DNA of 64,000 nucleotides from Chlamydiota bacterium (GCA_013286075.1 JABDGJ010000002.1:12165-76164), one strand, 5' to 3'; counted from the stretch's first letter, positions 47,216 through 57,018 are shown. Notes: a model not told the origin generated them from the letters alone. Numbers and translations are program-made.

Positions 47216-48652
47216 ATGTCTTTACAATACCATTGCGTTCGCCTCACAATCGATGAGCTTTCAAAAAGTGGATCAGGCAAAGGAAAATGGATTACAGAAG
47301 AAGAGAATGCTTTTTTTGTTGAAGTCCCTTTTTCCATTCCAGGAGATGACGGTTTTGTCCACATAAGAAAAGGGAAAAAAAAGGGTGCTTTGCAAGGTAC
47401 TGTAGTAGAGTGGGTGGCACTTTCTACTGACCGTGTGGTTCCTCGTTGCAAGCATTTTGAAACCTGTGGCGGATGTATCTGGCAACATATTCCTTACCAA
47501 AAGCAGATTCAGCAAAAGGAAATCTGGATTCAAGACTTATTTCGTCCTTTTCTGTGTGAGAAGTCTCGCGTTTATTCGATCATTGCTTGTGACTCTCCTT
47601 GGCAATACCGAAATAAGATGGAATTGACTTTTTCAAGTGACAAACAGGGGAAAAAATACCTTGGATTAATTATGTACGATTCGCGAGGTCGTGTTTTTCA
47701 ACTGAGCGAGTGTCATTTGATGAATCCGTGGATGAATGATGCGGTCGCAGCTGTGAGAAACTGGTGGCTAGCTTCGGATTTATTAGCTTACCAGGCAACA
47801 CACGATCAGGGGACATTGCGTACATTGACTCTTCGAGAGGGTCAAAAGACGGGGGATCGGATGATCGTGCTCACAGTGTCTGGCAATCCAAAATATGCGT
47901 TGCGCTCCATGCAACTACGAGAGCTTGTAGAAGTTTTGCAAAAGACTATAACACCCTCTTTTCCAGGTTCTGCTTTATCCATTTTTCTTCGAATTCAACA
48001 AATCGCCAAAGGGAAGAAAACAGAATTTTTTGAAATGCATTTATTTGGCCCAGCTTGGATTCGGGAAATTCTACGAACGGGAACACAAGAGGAAAAAGAT
48101 TCTTTCGAGTTTAAAATCAGTCCAACGGCTTTTTTTCAACCCAATACAGGGCAAGCGGAAAAATTGTATTCCCAAGCAGCTGCTTTGGCCAATATTTCTT
48201 CGAATGCAATCGTCTACGATTTGTATTGTGGAACTGGGACTATTGGAATATGTCTTGCAAAAAGTGTTAAAAAGGTCGTTGGTATAGAATGTAATTTACA
48301 AGCGGCTTTGGACGCAAAAGAAAATGCCCATAGCAATCATATTGATAATTTTGTCATTCGAACAGGAAATGTCGAGGAAGTATTACCACATGTTCTCAAA
48401 GAAGAAGGAACTCCTGATGTCGTCTTTGTCGATCCTCCGAGGGCTGGATTGGCACCTCAAGCTCTTGCCCATCTGCTCAATATTAAATCACCAACAATTG
48501 TATATATTTCTTGTAATCCAGCAACACAGGCGCAAAATATTCAAGTTTTGATAGAAGGAGGGTATCAAATATCTGCATTACAACCGGTGGACCAATTCCC
48601 TCATACAATTCATGTCGAGAATATTGTTGTCTTGGAAAGACAAAACTATTGA
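47216..48652 (+). CDS. rlmD: 23S rRNA (uracil-5-)-methyltransferase, RlmD/RumA family
   Basis: 478 residues: an N-terminal TRAM domain, an [4Fe-4S] site (Cys78, Cys84, Cys87 in CKHFETCGGC, and a fourth Cys near 166 in LSECHLM), and a SAM-dependent methyltransferase domain with YDLYCGTGTIG, VDPPRAGL and the nucleophile Cys in YISCNPATQ. It methylates a uridine in 23S rRNA; the exact position is not decided by sequence alone. It lies between hctA and yajC as in Chlamydia. Confidence 0.9.
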   Translation: MSLQYHCVRLTIDELSKSGSGKGKWITEEENAFFVEVPFSIPGDDGFVHIRKGKKKGALQGTVVEWVALSTDRVVPRCKHFETCGGCIWQHIPYQKQIQQKEIWIQDLFRPFLCEKSRVYSIIACDSPWQYRNKMELTFSSDKQGKKYLGLIMYDSRGRVFQLSECHLMNPWMNDAVAAVRNWWLASDLLAYQATHDQGTLRTLTLREGQKTGDRMIVLTVSGNPKYALRSMQLRELVEVLQKTITPSFPGSALSIFLRIQQIAKGKKTEFFEMHLFGPAWIREILRTGTQEEKDSFEFKISPTAFFQPNTGQAEKLYSQAAALANISSNAIVYDLYCGTGTIGICLAKSVKKVVGIECNLQAALDAKENAHSNHIDNFVIRTGNVEEVLPHVLKEEGTPDVVFVDPPRAGLAPQALAHLLNIKSPTIVYISCNPATQAQNIQVLIEGGYQISALQPVDQFPHTIHVENIVVLERQNY

Positions 48653-48704
48653 TTTCTTCTCAAAATTTGGGCATCCTAGAACTTCATTCTACAATTGAGG
48701 TTTC

Positions 48705-49094
48705 ATGAAAATCTTTTCTTTATTTTGTTTGTTTTTGATGTATACCCAGAGGCTATTGGGAGAAAATGAGGTAGATGCACCTCCTTCAGATCAAAGTTTT
48801 TTGCAAACAATGATGATGATCGCCATTGCATTTCTATTTTTTTATGTCATTTTATGGCGTCCAGAACAAAAAAGACGCAAATCTCTTGAAACGCAACGAA
48901 ATGCATTGAAAAAAGGGGATCGAGTGGCTGCAATGGGAATTATTGGCACTGTAGTCCGCGTAGGGGAAAATACAGTGATTGTAAGAATGTTCGATGGAGC
49001 AAAATTGGAATTTTATAAGGCTGCAATCACCGATATCTTGCCTGAAAGTGCGGAATCTTCTTCTGAAGAAGTTTCATCATCCAAAGGCGAGTGA
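48705..49094 (+). CDS. yajC: YajC, preprotein translocase accessory subunit
   Basis: 129 residues with one strong transmembrane segment (about 33-50, MMMIAIAFLFFYVILW), followed by RPEQKRRKSLETQRNALKKG and DRVAAMGIIGTVVRV, the standard YajC pattern. Unusually there is an extra N-terminal hydrophobic stretch (1-19) that looks like a signal peptide. It assists SecDF-YajC in protein export. It lies next to the methyltransferase as in other chlamydiae. Confidence 0.92.
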   Translation: MKIFSLFCLFLMYTQRLLGENEVDAPPSDQSFLQTMMMIAIAFLFFYVILWRPEQKRRKSLETQRNALKKGDRVAAMGIIGTVVRVGENTVIVRMFDGAKLEFYKAAITDILPESAESSSEEVSSSKGE

Positions 49095-49101
49095 TAAAAA
49101 C

Positions 49102-49491
49102 ATGAAGGCAAAACAAATTGAGACAACTTCCGCACCGCAGGCGATAGGTCCTTATTCGCAAGGTGTGAGTTACTTTCCTTTTGTCTTTATTTCAGGCCAA
49201 CTTCCCATCGATCCAAAAACTGGACAACTCATAGAATCTGATATCAAAAAACAGGTGAATCAGGTGTTAGATAACCTCCTTGCCGTTCTGCAGGCAGGAG
49301 ACTGTTCTTTTCAAGATGTCATCCGTTGCGATGTTTTTGTCAAAGACCTTCGAGACTTTGCTATCGTTAACCAAGAATATGCAAAGCGATTTGAACAAGT
49401 AACAGTACCACCTGCTCGCCAAACCATCGAAGTAGCCCGTCTCCCATTAGATGCATTAATAGAAATTTCTTGTATCGCTATCAAGCGATAA
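49102..49491 (+). CDS. ridA: RidA family enamine/imine deaminase
   Basis: 129 residues starting at the ATG at 49102, 8 nt after yajC. Family motifs are APQAIGPYSQGV, FISGQLPIDPKTGQ and PPARQTIEVARLPLDALIEI with the conserved Arg. It hydrolyses reactive 2-aminoacrylate and related enamines. Complete. The frame is open further upstream inside yajC but no better start is seen. Confidence 0.95.
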   Translation: MKAKQIETTSAPQAIGPYSQGVSYFPFVFISGQLPIDPKTGQLIESDIKKQVNQVLDNLLAVLQAGDCSFQDVIRCDVFVKDLRDFAIVNQEYAKRFEQVTVPPARQTIEVARLPLDALIEISCIAIKR

Positions 49492-49508
49492 TTCTTAGAT
49501 AAATAGGA

Positions 49509-51359
49509 ATGTATATGGAAAAAAAATCTTTAGAAATTCATAGCGAAAATATTCTCCCCATTATCAAAAAGTGGCTTTATTCTGATCGAGACATTTTTGT
49601 ACGAGAATTAGTCTCAAATGCTTGTGACGCTATTCAAAAAGTAAAAATTCTCAGGGATCAAGGAGAAATCGAAGCAAAAGATGATGAATTTCGCATTGAT
49701 GTGGAAATCCATAAAGAGCAAAAAAAATTGCTATTTATCGATAATGGAATTGGAATGGATGCAGAAGAGGTAAAAAAATATATAGCGCAAATTGCCTTCT
49801 CAGGTGCCGAAGAATTCCTTGGTAAATACCGTTCTTCGTCGAGCGACCAAGACCAAATGATTGGCCATTTTGGGCTCGGATTTTACTCTGCTTATATGGT
49901 GGCTGACTATGTGGAGATAAATACTCTTTCTTATAAGAAAGATGCTACACCCGTATTTTGGCGTTGTGATGGTTCTTCAGAATACGAAATTGGCCTGGGG
50001 ACTCGCGCCTCAAGAGGTACAGAAGTTGCGCTATTTATTGGCAAAGATCATGAAGAATGTCTAGATTCTTCTTATATTCAAAAAATTCTGTCTCAATATT
50101 GTTCTTTTCTCCCGTATCCCATTTATTTCAATGGGAAGCGAATCAATGAGAAAGCTCCTTTATGGGTGAAGCATTCGTCAGAATGCGTTCGGCAAGACTA
50201 TTTAGATTTCTACCATTATTTATACCCAATGGAAGAGGACCCTCTCTTCTGGCTTCATCTGCATGTCGATTATCCTTTTACATTAAAGGGAGTGCTATAT
50301 TTTCCGAAAATCAGGAAAGATTTCGATCCTAATAAGAGTAGCATTAGTTTGTATTGTAATCGCGTATTCGTTTCGGAAAATTGCAAAGACATTATTCCAC
50401 ATTACTTAATGATGCTCAAAGGAGTCATTGATAGCCCCGATATTCCTTTGAACGTTTCTCGAAGCTATTTGCAGACAGACCGAACCGTTCGTCAGCTAGG
50501 AAGCCATATTTCGAAAAAAGTGACTGATAGCTTATCGACTTTATATAGAACAGACAGAGACAGGTTTTTACAAGTCTGGAATGACGTTTCTGTCGTGGTA
50601 AAGCTAGGGATTTTAGAGGACGACAAATTGTACGAAAAAGCAAAAGACTTTCTTCTCTGGAAAGATACTGAACAAAATTGGACGACGATCCAAGAATATT
50701 TAGAAAGAAATCGAGAAAAAACCAGGGATAAAATTTTTTATACCGTTGATGAAAAGCATGCAAGACATGTGTTACAGGTTTATCGAGAGCAGGGAATAGA
50801 AATTTTATGCGCAAATGCTCCTTTAGATTCTTATCTGATGCATTATTTAGAAGACAAATTAAGACCTAGTACTTTCCAGCGAATTGATGCAGAAGATGAA
50901 AATATATTGGACAAAAGTCGAGAAAAAGTAGTGCTCGATCTTGAAGGAAAAACAGAAGCAGTGAGACTGGCAGAATTTGTACAATCAAAACTGACAGAAT
51001 GCGATGTCCAAGTAGAGGCAAAAAGTCTTGCTACAAATGCTCTGCCAGGATTTGTGATGATCGATGAAAAACAAAGACGGATGAGAGACTATTTTATGCG
51101 ATTAAGTCCGGAAGAGCGGGCCCAAGCTTCTCAGTTTGGAAAACGAATTTTTGTTGTAAACACAAATAATTCTTTAATCGAATCGATCCGAAAATTGGAT
51201 GCTAAGCGTCCGGACGTAGCAAAAGATCTCATCCATGAGGTCTATGAACTTGCCTTACTTTCCCAAAAAGAAATGGATCCTAGTGCAATGCATGAGTTTA
51301 TCAATCGAAGCAATCGGATATTGGAAGTATTGACGACCGAGGCATTAAAATCTCTATAA
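49509..51359 (+). CDS. htpG: Hsp90 chaperone HtpG
   Basis: 616 residues: a GHKL ATPase domain (RELVSNACDAIQKVK, IDNGIGMDAEEV, IGHFGLGFYSAYMVADYV), a middle domain with the conserved DIPLNVSRSYLQTD, and a C-terminal dimerisation domain. The Arg in SRSYLQ that contacts ATP is present. A start at the second ATG (49515) fits the AGGA at about 49504-49507 better than the first. It sits in the block between yajC and nqrF. Confidence 0.95.
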   Translation: MYMEKKSLEIHSENILPIIKKWLYSDRDIFVRELVSNACDAIQKVKILRDQGEIEAKDDEFRIDVEIHKEQKKLLFIDNGIGMDAEEVKKYIAQIAFSGAEEFLGKYRSSSSDQDQMIGHFGLGFYSAYMVADYVEINTLSYKKDATPVFWRCDGSSEYEIGLGTRASRGTEVALFIGKDHEECLDSSYIQKILSQYCSFLPYPIYFNGKRINEKAPLWVKHSSECVRQDYLDFYHYLYPMEEDPLFWLHLHVDYPFTLKGVLYFPKIRKDFDPNKSSISLYCNRVFVSENCKDIIPHYLMMLKGVIDSPDIPLNVSRSYLQTDRTVRQLGSHISKKVTDSLSTLYRTDRDRFLQVWNDVSVVVKLGILEDDKLYEKAKDFLLWKDTEQNWTTIQEYLERNREKTRDKIFYTVDEKHARHVLQVYREQGIEILCANAPLDSYLMHYLEDKLRPSTFQRIDAEDENILDKSREKVVLDLEGKTEAVRLAEFVQSKLTECDVQVEAKSLATNALPGFVMIDEKQRRMRDYFMRLSPEERAQASQFGKRIFVVNTNNSLIESIRKLDAKRPDVAKDLIHEVYELALLSQKEMDPSAMHEFINRSNRILEVLTTEALKSL

Positions 51360-51444
51360 TAGATCTTTCGAAATTCGCTTTGATTGGAAAAATGAGTTAT
51401 TTTTGTGCAGATTTTCTGATAAATTTTGAGAGCATATTTCTATA

Positions 51445-52665
51445 ATGATGCATCGCTGGTATTTCTTACTTGTTTGTTATCTACTGCTATTTCTCTTTCC
51501 ACTCCAATCGGCAAGTCTTTCCGAAGAAACTGTTTATTTAACTTGGCAGAAAAGTCCCTCCACAACAATGACTATTCAATGGATTAGTCCTACGGAAAGA
51601 AAAGAGACTATCATTTATTACAGAGAGAGAAAAAAGGAGAAAAATTGGGAAGAAGCAAGAGGAATCGCCCATCCATTTCCCAAAATGGAGCAATACTTAC
51701 TTCATTCTGTCCAGTTGGAGGGATTACTTCCTTCGACCCAATATTCTTTCAAGCTTGGTTTGGAAAGTCCGGAAAATCAATTTCTTACTGCACCCGCTAC
51801 TCTTTCTAAAGAAATTCAATTCGTCGTCGGAGGAGATCTCTATCATGATGATTCCGAAACACTAATAAAAACATGCAGTGAAGCAGCGAGCAAGAATCCA
51901 TTATTTGCTTTATTAGGAGGAGATATAGCATATGCAGTCACTTCTCGTTTTTTTGCCTTTGAGGATACGGAACGTTGGTTGGAATGGATAAAGATCTGGC
52001 ATGAGACAATGATCACTCCTGAAGGAAATAGGATTCCTACTCTATCGGCCATAGGGAACCATGATCTAGTCAAACAATACCAACAAACTCCAGAACAGGC
52101 AAAAGTATTTAGCGCATTGTTTCCTATGCCAGGCGCACAAATTTATAATGTACTCGACTTCAATGATTTTCTGTCTATATGGATTTTAGATTCTGGACAT
52201 GCTCATCCCATCAGTGGCGATCAATCTAAATGGCTGAAAAACACATTGCAAAATCGAGCGCAAGTTTCTCACAAGATTGCAATTTATCACGTTCCTGCCT
52301 ACCCGTCTGTACGGAGTTTTAACAACGAAATCAGCAAAGCCATTCGACAATTCTGGGTTCCTCTTTTTGAACAATTTGGTATCCAAACCGTATTTGAAAA
52401 TCACGACCATACCTATAAGCGAACCTATTGTTTACTGAAAAATCGAATTGATCCAAGAGGGGTTTTGTATATAGGGGATGGTTGTTGGGGTATAAGTCGC
52501 GCTAGAAAACTTCCTCTTCTCAAAAGATTTTATATTGAAAAGCATTCTTCTCTCCGCCATTTTATTCTCGTCACTCTTTTTCCTGAAGCCCAACTGATTC
52601 AATGTATTCATGAAGGTCAGGTAGTCGATCAATGTCTAAAAAAAAATCCACCGAATGAATCGTAG
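51445..52665 (+). CDS. exported purple acid phosphatase-like metallophosphoesterase
   Basis: 406 residues: signal peptide (about 1-22), an N-terminal fibronectin-like domain (TVYLTWQKSPSTTMTIQWIS, LLPSTQYSFKLG) and a calcineurin-type catalytic domain with all five metal blocks: GGDLYHD, GGDIAYA, GNHD, YHVPAYPS and ENHDHTYKR. The domain order is that of purple acid phosphatases. A periplasmic or secreted acid phosphatase is likely; the substrate is unknown. Confidence 0.88.
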   Translation: MMHRWYFLLVCYLLLFLFPLQSASLSEETVYLTWQKSPSTTMTIQWISPTERKETIIYYRERKKEKNWEEARGIAHPFPKMEQYLLHSVQLEGLLPSTQYSFKLGLESPENQFLTAPATLSKEIQFVVGGDLYHDDSETLIKTCSEAASKNPLFALLGGDIAYAVTSRFFAFEDTERWLEWIKIWHETMITPEGNRIPTLSAIGNHDLVKQYQQTPEQAKVFSALFPMPGAQIYNVLDFNDFLSIWILDSGHAHPISGDQSKWLKNTLQNRAQVSHKIAIYHVPAYPSVRSFNNEISKAIRQFWVPLFEQFGIQTVFENHDHTYKRTYCLLKNRIDPRGVLYIGDGCWGISRARKLPLLKRFYIEKHSSLRHFILVTLFPEAQLIQCIHEGQVVDQCLKKNPPNES

Positions 52666-52668
52666 ACT

Positions 52669-53076
52669 CTACAAGCGACGCACAGCATGAATCATCTGTT
52701 CAATTTTGCTCACTTCACCCTTTGTGAGGATGATTGAGCGAGAGGGAATTTTTTCAAAAAAATTATCTGCATTTGGCACAAGAAATTCAATCCGATAATT
52801 TCCAGCGGGAAGATGGGAAATGACCACGGTTCTTTCGTTATGAGATTGATTATTGGAAACAAACTCATCTTTTTTTGGGTATAATGTTCTTTCTTCTTGT
52901 TCATTGATTAACCAAAAACGGATTCGGTCCAGTCGGTGAATCGTATCTTCGTTAGGGTGCATCTGATAAGAAACAATAATAGTCCCCCTATCAGGTGAGA
53001 GTAGGTTAGCAAAAATTCCTACGATTGGGTGGAAGGCAAATAATAGGTAAAGGAAAGATTGACGAAGAGAAATCAT
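52669..53076 (-). CDS. small exported beta-sandwich-like protein, unknown
   Basis: About 135 residues. I start at the ATG at 53076 because AAGGAGA lies 7 nt upstream; an earlier in-frame ATG (53094) would translate the ribosome site itself. The signal peptide is ISLRQSFLYLLFAFHPIVGIF (trim near FAN). The mature part alternates strands (RGTIIVSYQ, RIRFWLINEQ, RTVVISHLPAGNYRIEFLV), with HLPAGNYRIEF typical of carboxypeptidase-regulatory or prealbumin-like sandwiches. Convergent with the phosphatase gene. Confidence 0.6.
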   Translation of the reverse strand: MISLRQSFLYLLFAFHPIVGIFANLLSPDRGTIIVSYQMHPNEDTIHRLDRIRFWLINEQEERTLYPKKDEFVSNNQSHNERTVVISHLPAGNYRIEFLVPNADNFFEKIPSRSIILTKGEVSKIEQMIHAVRRL

Positions 53077-53088
53077 TATTTTCTCCTT

Positions 53089-53339
53089 TTCCATAAAAAA
53101 AAGATCAATTTAAAATTTTTTCTTTTTTTTGTCTATCTCTTACTCCTCTTTGCTCTTTTTAAGATATTTGTTAAAATTATTTCTATCTAAAAATAGTTTT
53201 ATATTTCTAGGGTTTTTTTCCTATTCCATAAAAAAATGTCAACTTAAAATTTTCTTTTTTGTGTGTCTCTTATTCCTCTTTGCTCTTTTTTAAGATATTT
53301 GTTAAAATTCTCTCTCTCTAAGAATAGTTTTACACTTCT
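53089..53339. repeat. tandem duplication (about 125 bp) of the leader of the 53340 gene
   Basis: 53089-53217 and 53220-53339 are imperfect head-to-tail copies sharing CCTCTTTGCTCTTTTT and AAGATATTTGTTAAAATT among other blocks. In the first copy the position of the 53340 ATG reads AGG, so only the second copy leads into a gene. The region is very AT-rich. Confidence 0.9.
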
Positions 53340-55415
53340 ATGGATTCTCTTTCTATCAGACCTTTGTGCGAAAAGTTTATTCCTCTTTCTTGTCAATCGG
53401 AAGACAAAGATTTGCCTCTCTCCAAGAGAGATGATAAGCCTTTGTATGGTGAATTCTCTTCGAATAAGCGGGTAGTTCATCAAGAAAATTTGAGTACAAT
53501 AGAAAAAGAAATAGATGATCTATACCAAAGCTTTAGCAGATGGCAAAAAGATACAAAAAAAGACAAAAAATTGCTGGGTGATATTTTATTCAGACTTGAG
53601 TTTTTTAAAATCAGTCAAGACAATCAAATTAATTTTTCAGCTTATTTTTTCTCAGAAACCTATCAGACAGTTTTTGTTCCCTATTTAAAAATAGGGGAAA
53701 GAGCTGTTTCATGGGTGAGCCCGCTTATTCATATTGGATATAATGTTCTGACCATTTTGAAACTCAATCAGTATAAGAAAGATCTCTCATTGCTCGAAAC
53801 AAGGCTGCAAAACAGTCTTGAAAATGAGGGACGAGAAAAAATCGCATCGCAAATCTTCCATATTCACACTGCTCTATCCAATTACTATCGAATGATCACA
53901 TGGCAATCAAAAGTAGAAAAAATTTCTTTTGAAATAATGGCTCTCATACTAGAAAAAATCTTTTTCTTCTCCTTAGCTCAGAAGTTAGCGAAGTCTTGTG
54001 GATACGGTGTAAAAAATATTCGAGAATTATATCGCTTATTCAATGTTTCTATTATTCAGCGGGAATGGCTTAACCGATTGCAACCACCCTGTTCTCAGTC
54101 TGTTAATGCAAAATCCCAGCAGCCGAATGAGAAACTGCGCAAGGGGGTAACACAATTTTTAAATTCTTTGCAAAATTGTGCAAGCTTATCAAAGCTCAAT
54201 AGTCAGCTTATACTGTATGGAATTCCTATTGAACCTCCATCAACCCTTGCACTGTGGAATATGTGCATACAAGAGAAAGATTTCCAAAAACAGCTCGTTC
54301 AGTTGTATTATAATGCATTAGGACAACAAGCGATTCCGCCTAAGGACTGGTTTATTAAATATGGGAATGAGATGCAGGGAGAAAAAATACAACACGCCTG
54401 TGATAAAATTAAAGAATTGATCAAATCAATTGATAAGGAAAAAAAATCGCCCCTGCAACAGTATATTTGCAACAGGAACAAAAAAGAAGATAGTCACAAG
54501 TTTTCTGAAATAGAGATCCGACAGCTGGCAACAGATTGGGTGTTATGCCAAGAAAAACTGGCTCAAACCTCTTTGGAGATTTTCCAGAAAGCTTTAGTAG
54601 CTAAAATACAAATAGAACAGGAATGTTTGCCGTTGTATGCCATGGAAAAAATTGTCGGGCTTGCCTCTACAGCGCTCTATCTATGTTTATTTTTTCCCGC
54701 AACAATTATAGGGGCGGGGAGTAAGGCATTTTTAAGGATGTGTCTCCTCGATATAGGAAAAATTTCTATAGGCAATATTTGTATTCTTCCTCTGTTTTTT
54801 CCAGAAATGAATGTAAAGATTGATAACATATTCATGAGTGTCGTGAAAAAATACTATATGGTCCGTATGAAACCAAATCAATACAGTATGGAAGGGTATA
54901 AAACCGATTTCCGCCTTCGAATGTTTCCCTTATCTAAGTATATAAGACAAATTTCTTATTTGGCGAGCGACACTGCTTTGCGGATCTATATTATTGTCAT
55001 TGATAATGGATTGTTAGGTCAAAACATACAGTGCAATGAAGATGATAGAATAAAAAATCTTCAGCATTACTACGAGAACAAACGAAGCGATTGTGTTCAA
55101 AAATTTGAGAGCTGTAAAAACAAGTTGATCGCTTTTGCAATTAAGGATGTGCAGGACAGGATGACAGAATACACAGAAGACCAGTCTTTTTCCACTGCTT
55201 TGGTTTCTTGTTTACAAAATGCTGATTTTGATTATTTTGACCCCTTTGTGATTCGTTTTTTTCAAGAAAATGGGGGGATTACTTTATCTAACCATAACGA
55301 TTCTCGCTCCAATGTGCGAAATCAATTGGAAAGTCTTTTTTGCTCATCTGGCGATTCTTTTGTAAGGATATATGAAGAGTCTCGCTTTCCTGATTTTCCC
55401 TTGCTTAGCAAATAG
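53340..55415 (+). CDS. large unknown protein with internal hydrophobic segments
   Basis: 691 residues, not recognised. There is no signal peptide. Hydrophobic segments lie near 130-150 (AVSWVSPLIHIGYNVLTIL), 200-220 (IMALILEKIFFFSLAQ) and 440-465 (VGLASTALYLCLFFPATIIG), with a further weak one after that. The remainder is charged helix with Lys/Gln/Glu-rich stretches (WQKDTKKDKKLLG). It could be an effector or inclusion-membrane protein. There is no visible Shine-Dalgarno before the ATG, and the leader has been tandemly duplicated. It interrupts the yajC-nqrF neighbourhood. Confidence 0.6.
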   Translation: MDSLSIRPLCEKFIPLSCQSEDKDLPLSKRDDKPLYGEFSSNKRVVHQENLSTIEKEIDDLYQSFSRWQKDTKKDKKLLGDILFRLEFFKISQDNQINFSAYFFSETYQTVFVPYLKIGERAVSWVSPLIHIGYNVLTILKLNQYKKDLSLLETRLQNSLENEGREKIASQIFHIHTALSNYYRMITWQSKVEKISFEIMALILEKIFFFSLAQKLAKSCGYGVKNIRELYRLFNVSIIQREWLNRLQPPCSQSVNAKSQQPNEKLRKGVTQFLNSLQNCASLSKLNSQLILYGIPIEPPSTLALWNMCIQEKDFQKQLVQLYYNALGQQAIPPKDWFIKYGNEMQGEKIQHACDKIKELIKSIDKEKKSPLQQYICNRNKKEDSHKFSEIEIRQLATDWVLCQEKLAQTSLEIFQKALVAKIQIEQECLPLYAMEKIVGLASTALYLCLFFPATIIGAGSKAFLRMCLLDIGKISIGNICILPLFFPEMNVKIDNIFMSVVKKYYMVRMKPNQYSMEGYKTDFRLRMFPLSKYIRQISYLASDTALRIYIIVIDNGLLGQNIQCNEDDRIKNLQHYYENKRSDCVQKFESCKNKLIAFAIKDVQDRMTEYTEDQSFSTALVSCLQNADFDYFDPFVIRFFQENGGITLSNHNDSRSNVRNQLESLFCSSGDSFVRIYEESRFPDFPLLSK

Positions 55416-55716
55416 ACTTCATGGGTCATATTGATTTAATATAGCCCATGATGCGATAACTCCTCTTAAGAGGGTGTTTTTGTAATTATAATAGCCTTGC
55501 TTCTTCTAAAATTCGCTTTGTATCGAAAAATTGCTAGAGTTCTGCATGACAAGAACAATATCTACCACAGAGCCCACAGAGATCACAGAGAGAAATTTTA
55601 AAACTCCTCTCGATCTCTGTAGGCTCTGTGGTAGATATTTACTAAAAAGTCTACAAACAAATGAAATATAACCCTTTAGAATTACAAAACACCCTCTTAG
55701 ACAAAAATGAGGTTCT
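55416..55716. mobile_element. nested inverted-repeat element upstream of nqrF (family 3)
   Basis: Outer arms 55466-55489 and 55677-55700 are inverted copies of the family 3 sequence (TTACAAAACACCCTCTTA type). Inside, 55557-55584 and 55611-55639 form an inner inverted repeat with one mismatch (arm begins AATATCTACCACAGAGCC). There is no coding sequence. The layout suggests a non-autonomous palindromic element of about 235 bp with a second palindrome nested in it. Its right arm ends 17 bp before the nqrF ATG. Confidence 0.8.
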
Positions 55717-57018
55717 ATGGGTACCACAATAGATCTTTTGCTCAGTTTGTATGCGATTGGGGCTTTTGTCGCGATTGGGGTCGGTTTAACGGTACTTATC
55801 CTTCTGACTCGCAATAAATTTATTAGCGCAGAAGCATGTACAATCAAAGTGAACGAAGATGATTCTCTTACGATCCACACACAAGCCGGTCAAACTCTTT
55901 TAACTGCCTTAACCTCCCATGGCATCCCTATTCCATGTCCATGTGGAGGCAAGGCGACTTGTAAGCAGTGCAAGGTCAAAATTATCGAGGGTGCTAGCAT
56001 TCCATTGCAGACTGATGCAGATACTTTTTCAAAAAAACAGCTCAAAGAAGGGTGGCGTCTCTCATGCCAATCAAAAGTGAAAAATGATTTACATGTAGAA
56101 GTAGATGAACATGCCCTTGGAGTAAAAGAATGGATAGGTACGATCAAGAGCAATGAGAATGTAGCGACATTTATCAAAGAATTAGTTGTAGAAATTCCAG
56201 AAGGGCAAGAAGTTCCTTATCGGTCGGGAGGTTATTTACAGGTGCATGTTCCTCCCTTTTCGACAAATACCGATGAATGGAAAAAAACAATGGAGAAAAA
56301 ATACTATGCCGACTGGGAAAAATATGGACTTTTCAACCAGCAATTGGATTTTACATCACTTCCTTCCCCTCCATACGAAGTAATTCGGGCCTATTCAATG
56401 GCTTCTTACCCCGCTGAAAAAAGAAAACTCCTATTCAATATCCGAATTGCATCTCCTCCTTTTGAAAATGGACAATTGAAGGAAAGTATTCCGTGGGGTA
56501 TTTGCTCTAGTTACACGTTTTCTCTTAAACCTGGTGATAACATCCGTTTGAGTGGCCCTTACGGTGAGTCATACATGGTCAACGACAATCGGGAATTGGT
56601 ATTTCTCATCGGAGGAGCTGGTTCTTCTTTTGGGAGAAGCCACATTCTTCATCTGTTTTACACCGAGAATACGCAAAGGAAAGTGACTCTTTGGTATGGC
56701 GCCCGCTCTCTAAGAGAAAATATTTATCAAAATGAATACGAAGACCTAGAAAAGAAGTTTTCTAACTTTAGTTATCGACTTGTTCTTTCAGAACCTCTTC
56801 CCGAAGATATAGAGAAGGGGTGGCCAGCAAAAGATCCGATCAAAACCAATTTTCTCTTTAAAGCTTTTGAAGAAGGGCAATTAAAAAAAATGGAATACCC
56901 AGAAGAATGTCTTTTTTTTGTATGCGGTCCTCCTATGCACAACAAAAGCATTCTTAAGCTCCTGGATGACTATGGAGTACCAAGAGAAAATATCGTTTTA
57001 GATGACTTTGGTAGTTAG
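55717..57018 (+). CDS. nqrF: Na+-translocating NADH:quinone reductase subunit F
   Basis: 433 residues: an N-terminal membrane helix (about 7-31), a [2Fe-2S] ferredoxin domain with Cys76, Cys82, Cys85 and Cys117 (PCGGKATCKQC and LSCQS), and FAD (RAYSMASYPAE) and NADH (FLIGGAGSSFGRSHI, FVCGPPMH) domains. It takes electrons from NADH into the sodium-pumping Nqr complex. The other subunits are not in this window, as in chlamydiae, where nqrF is separate. The TAG stop overlaps the left end of the family 2 element. Confidence 0.96.
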   Translation: MGTTIDLLLSLYAIGAFVAIGVGLTVLILLTRNKFISAEACTIKVNEDDSLTIHTQAGQTLLTALTSHGIPIPCPCGGKATCKQCKVKIIEGASIPLQTDADTFSKKQLKEGWRLSCQSKVKNDLHVEVDEHALGVKEWIGTIKSNENVATFIKELVVEIPEGQEVPYRSGGYLQVHVPPFSTNTDEWKKTMEKKYYADWEKYGLFNQQLDFTSLPSPPYEVIRAYSMASYPAEKRKLLFNIRIASPPFENGQLKESIPWGICSSYTFSLKPGDNIRLSGPYGESYMVNDNRELVFLIGGAGSSFGRSHILHLFYTENTQRKVTLWYGARSLRENIYQNEYEDLEKKFSNFSYRLVLSEPLPEDIEKGWPAKDPIKTNFLFKAFEEGQLKKMEYPEECLFFVCGPPMHNKSILKLLDDYGVPRENIVLDDFGS

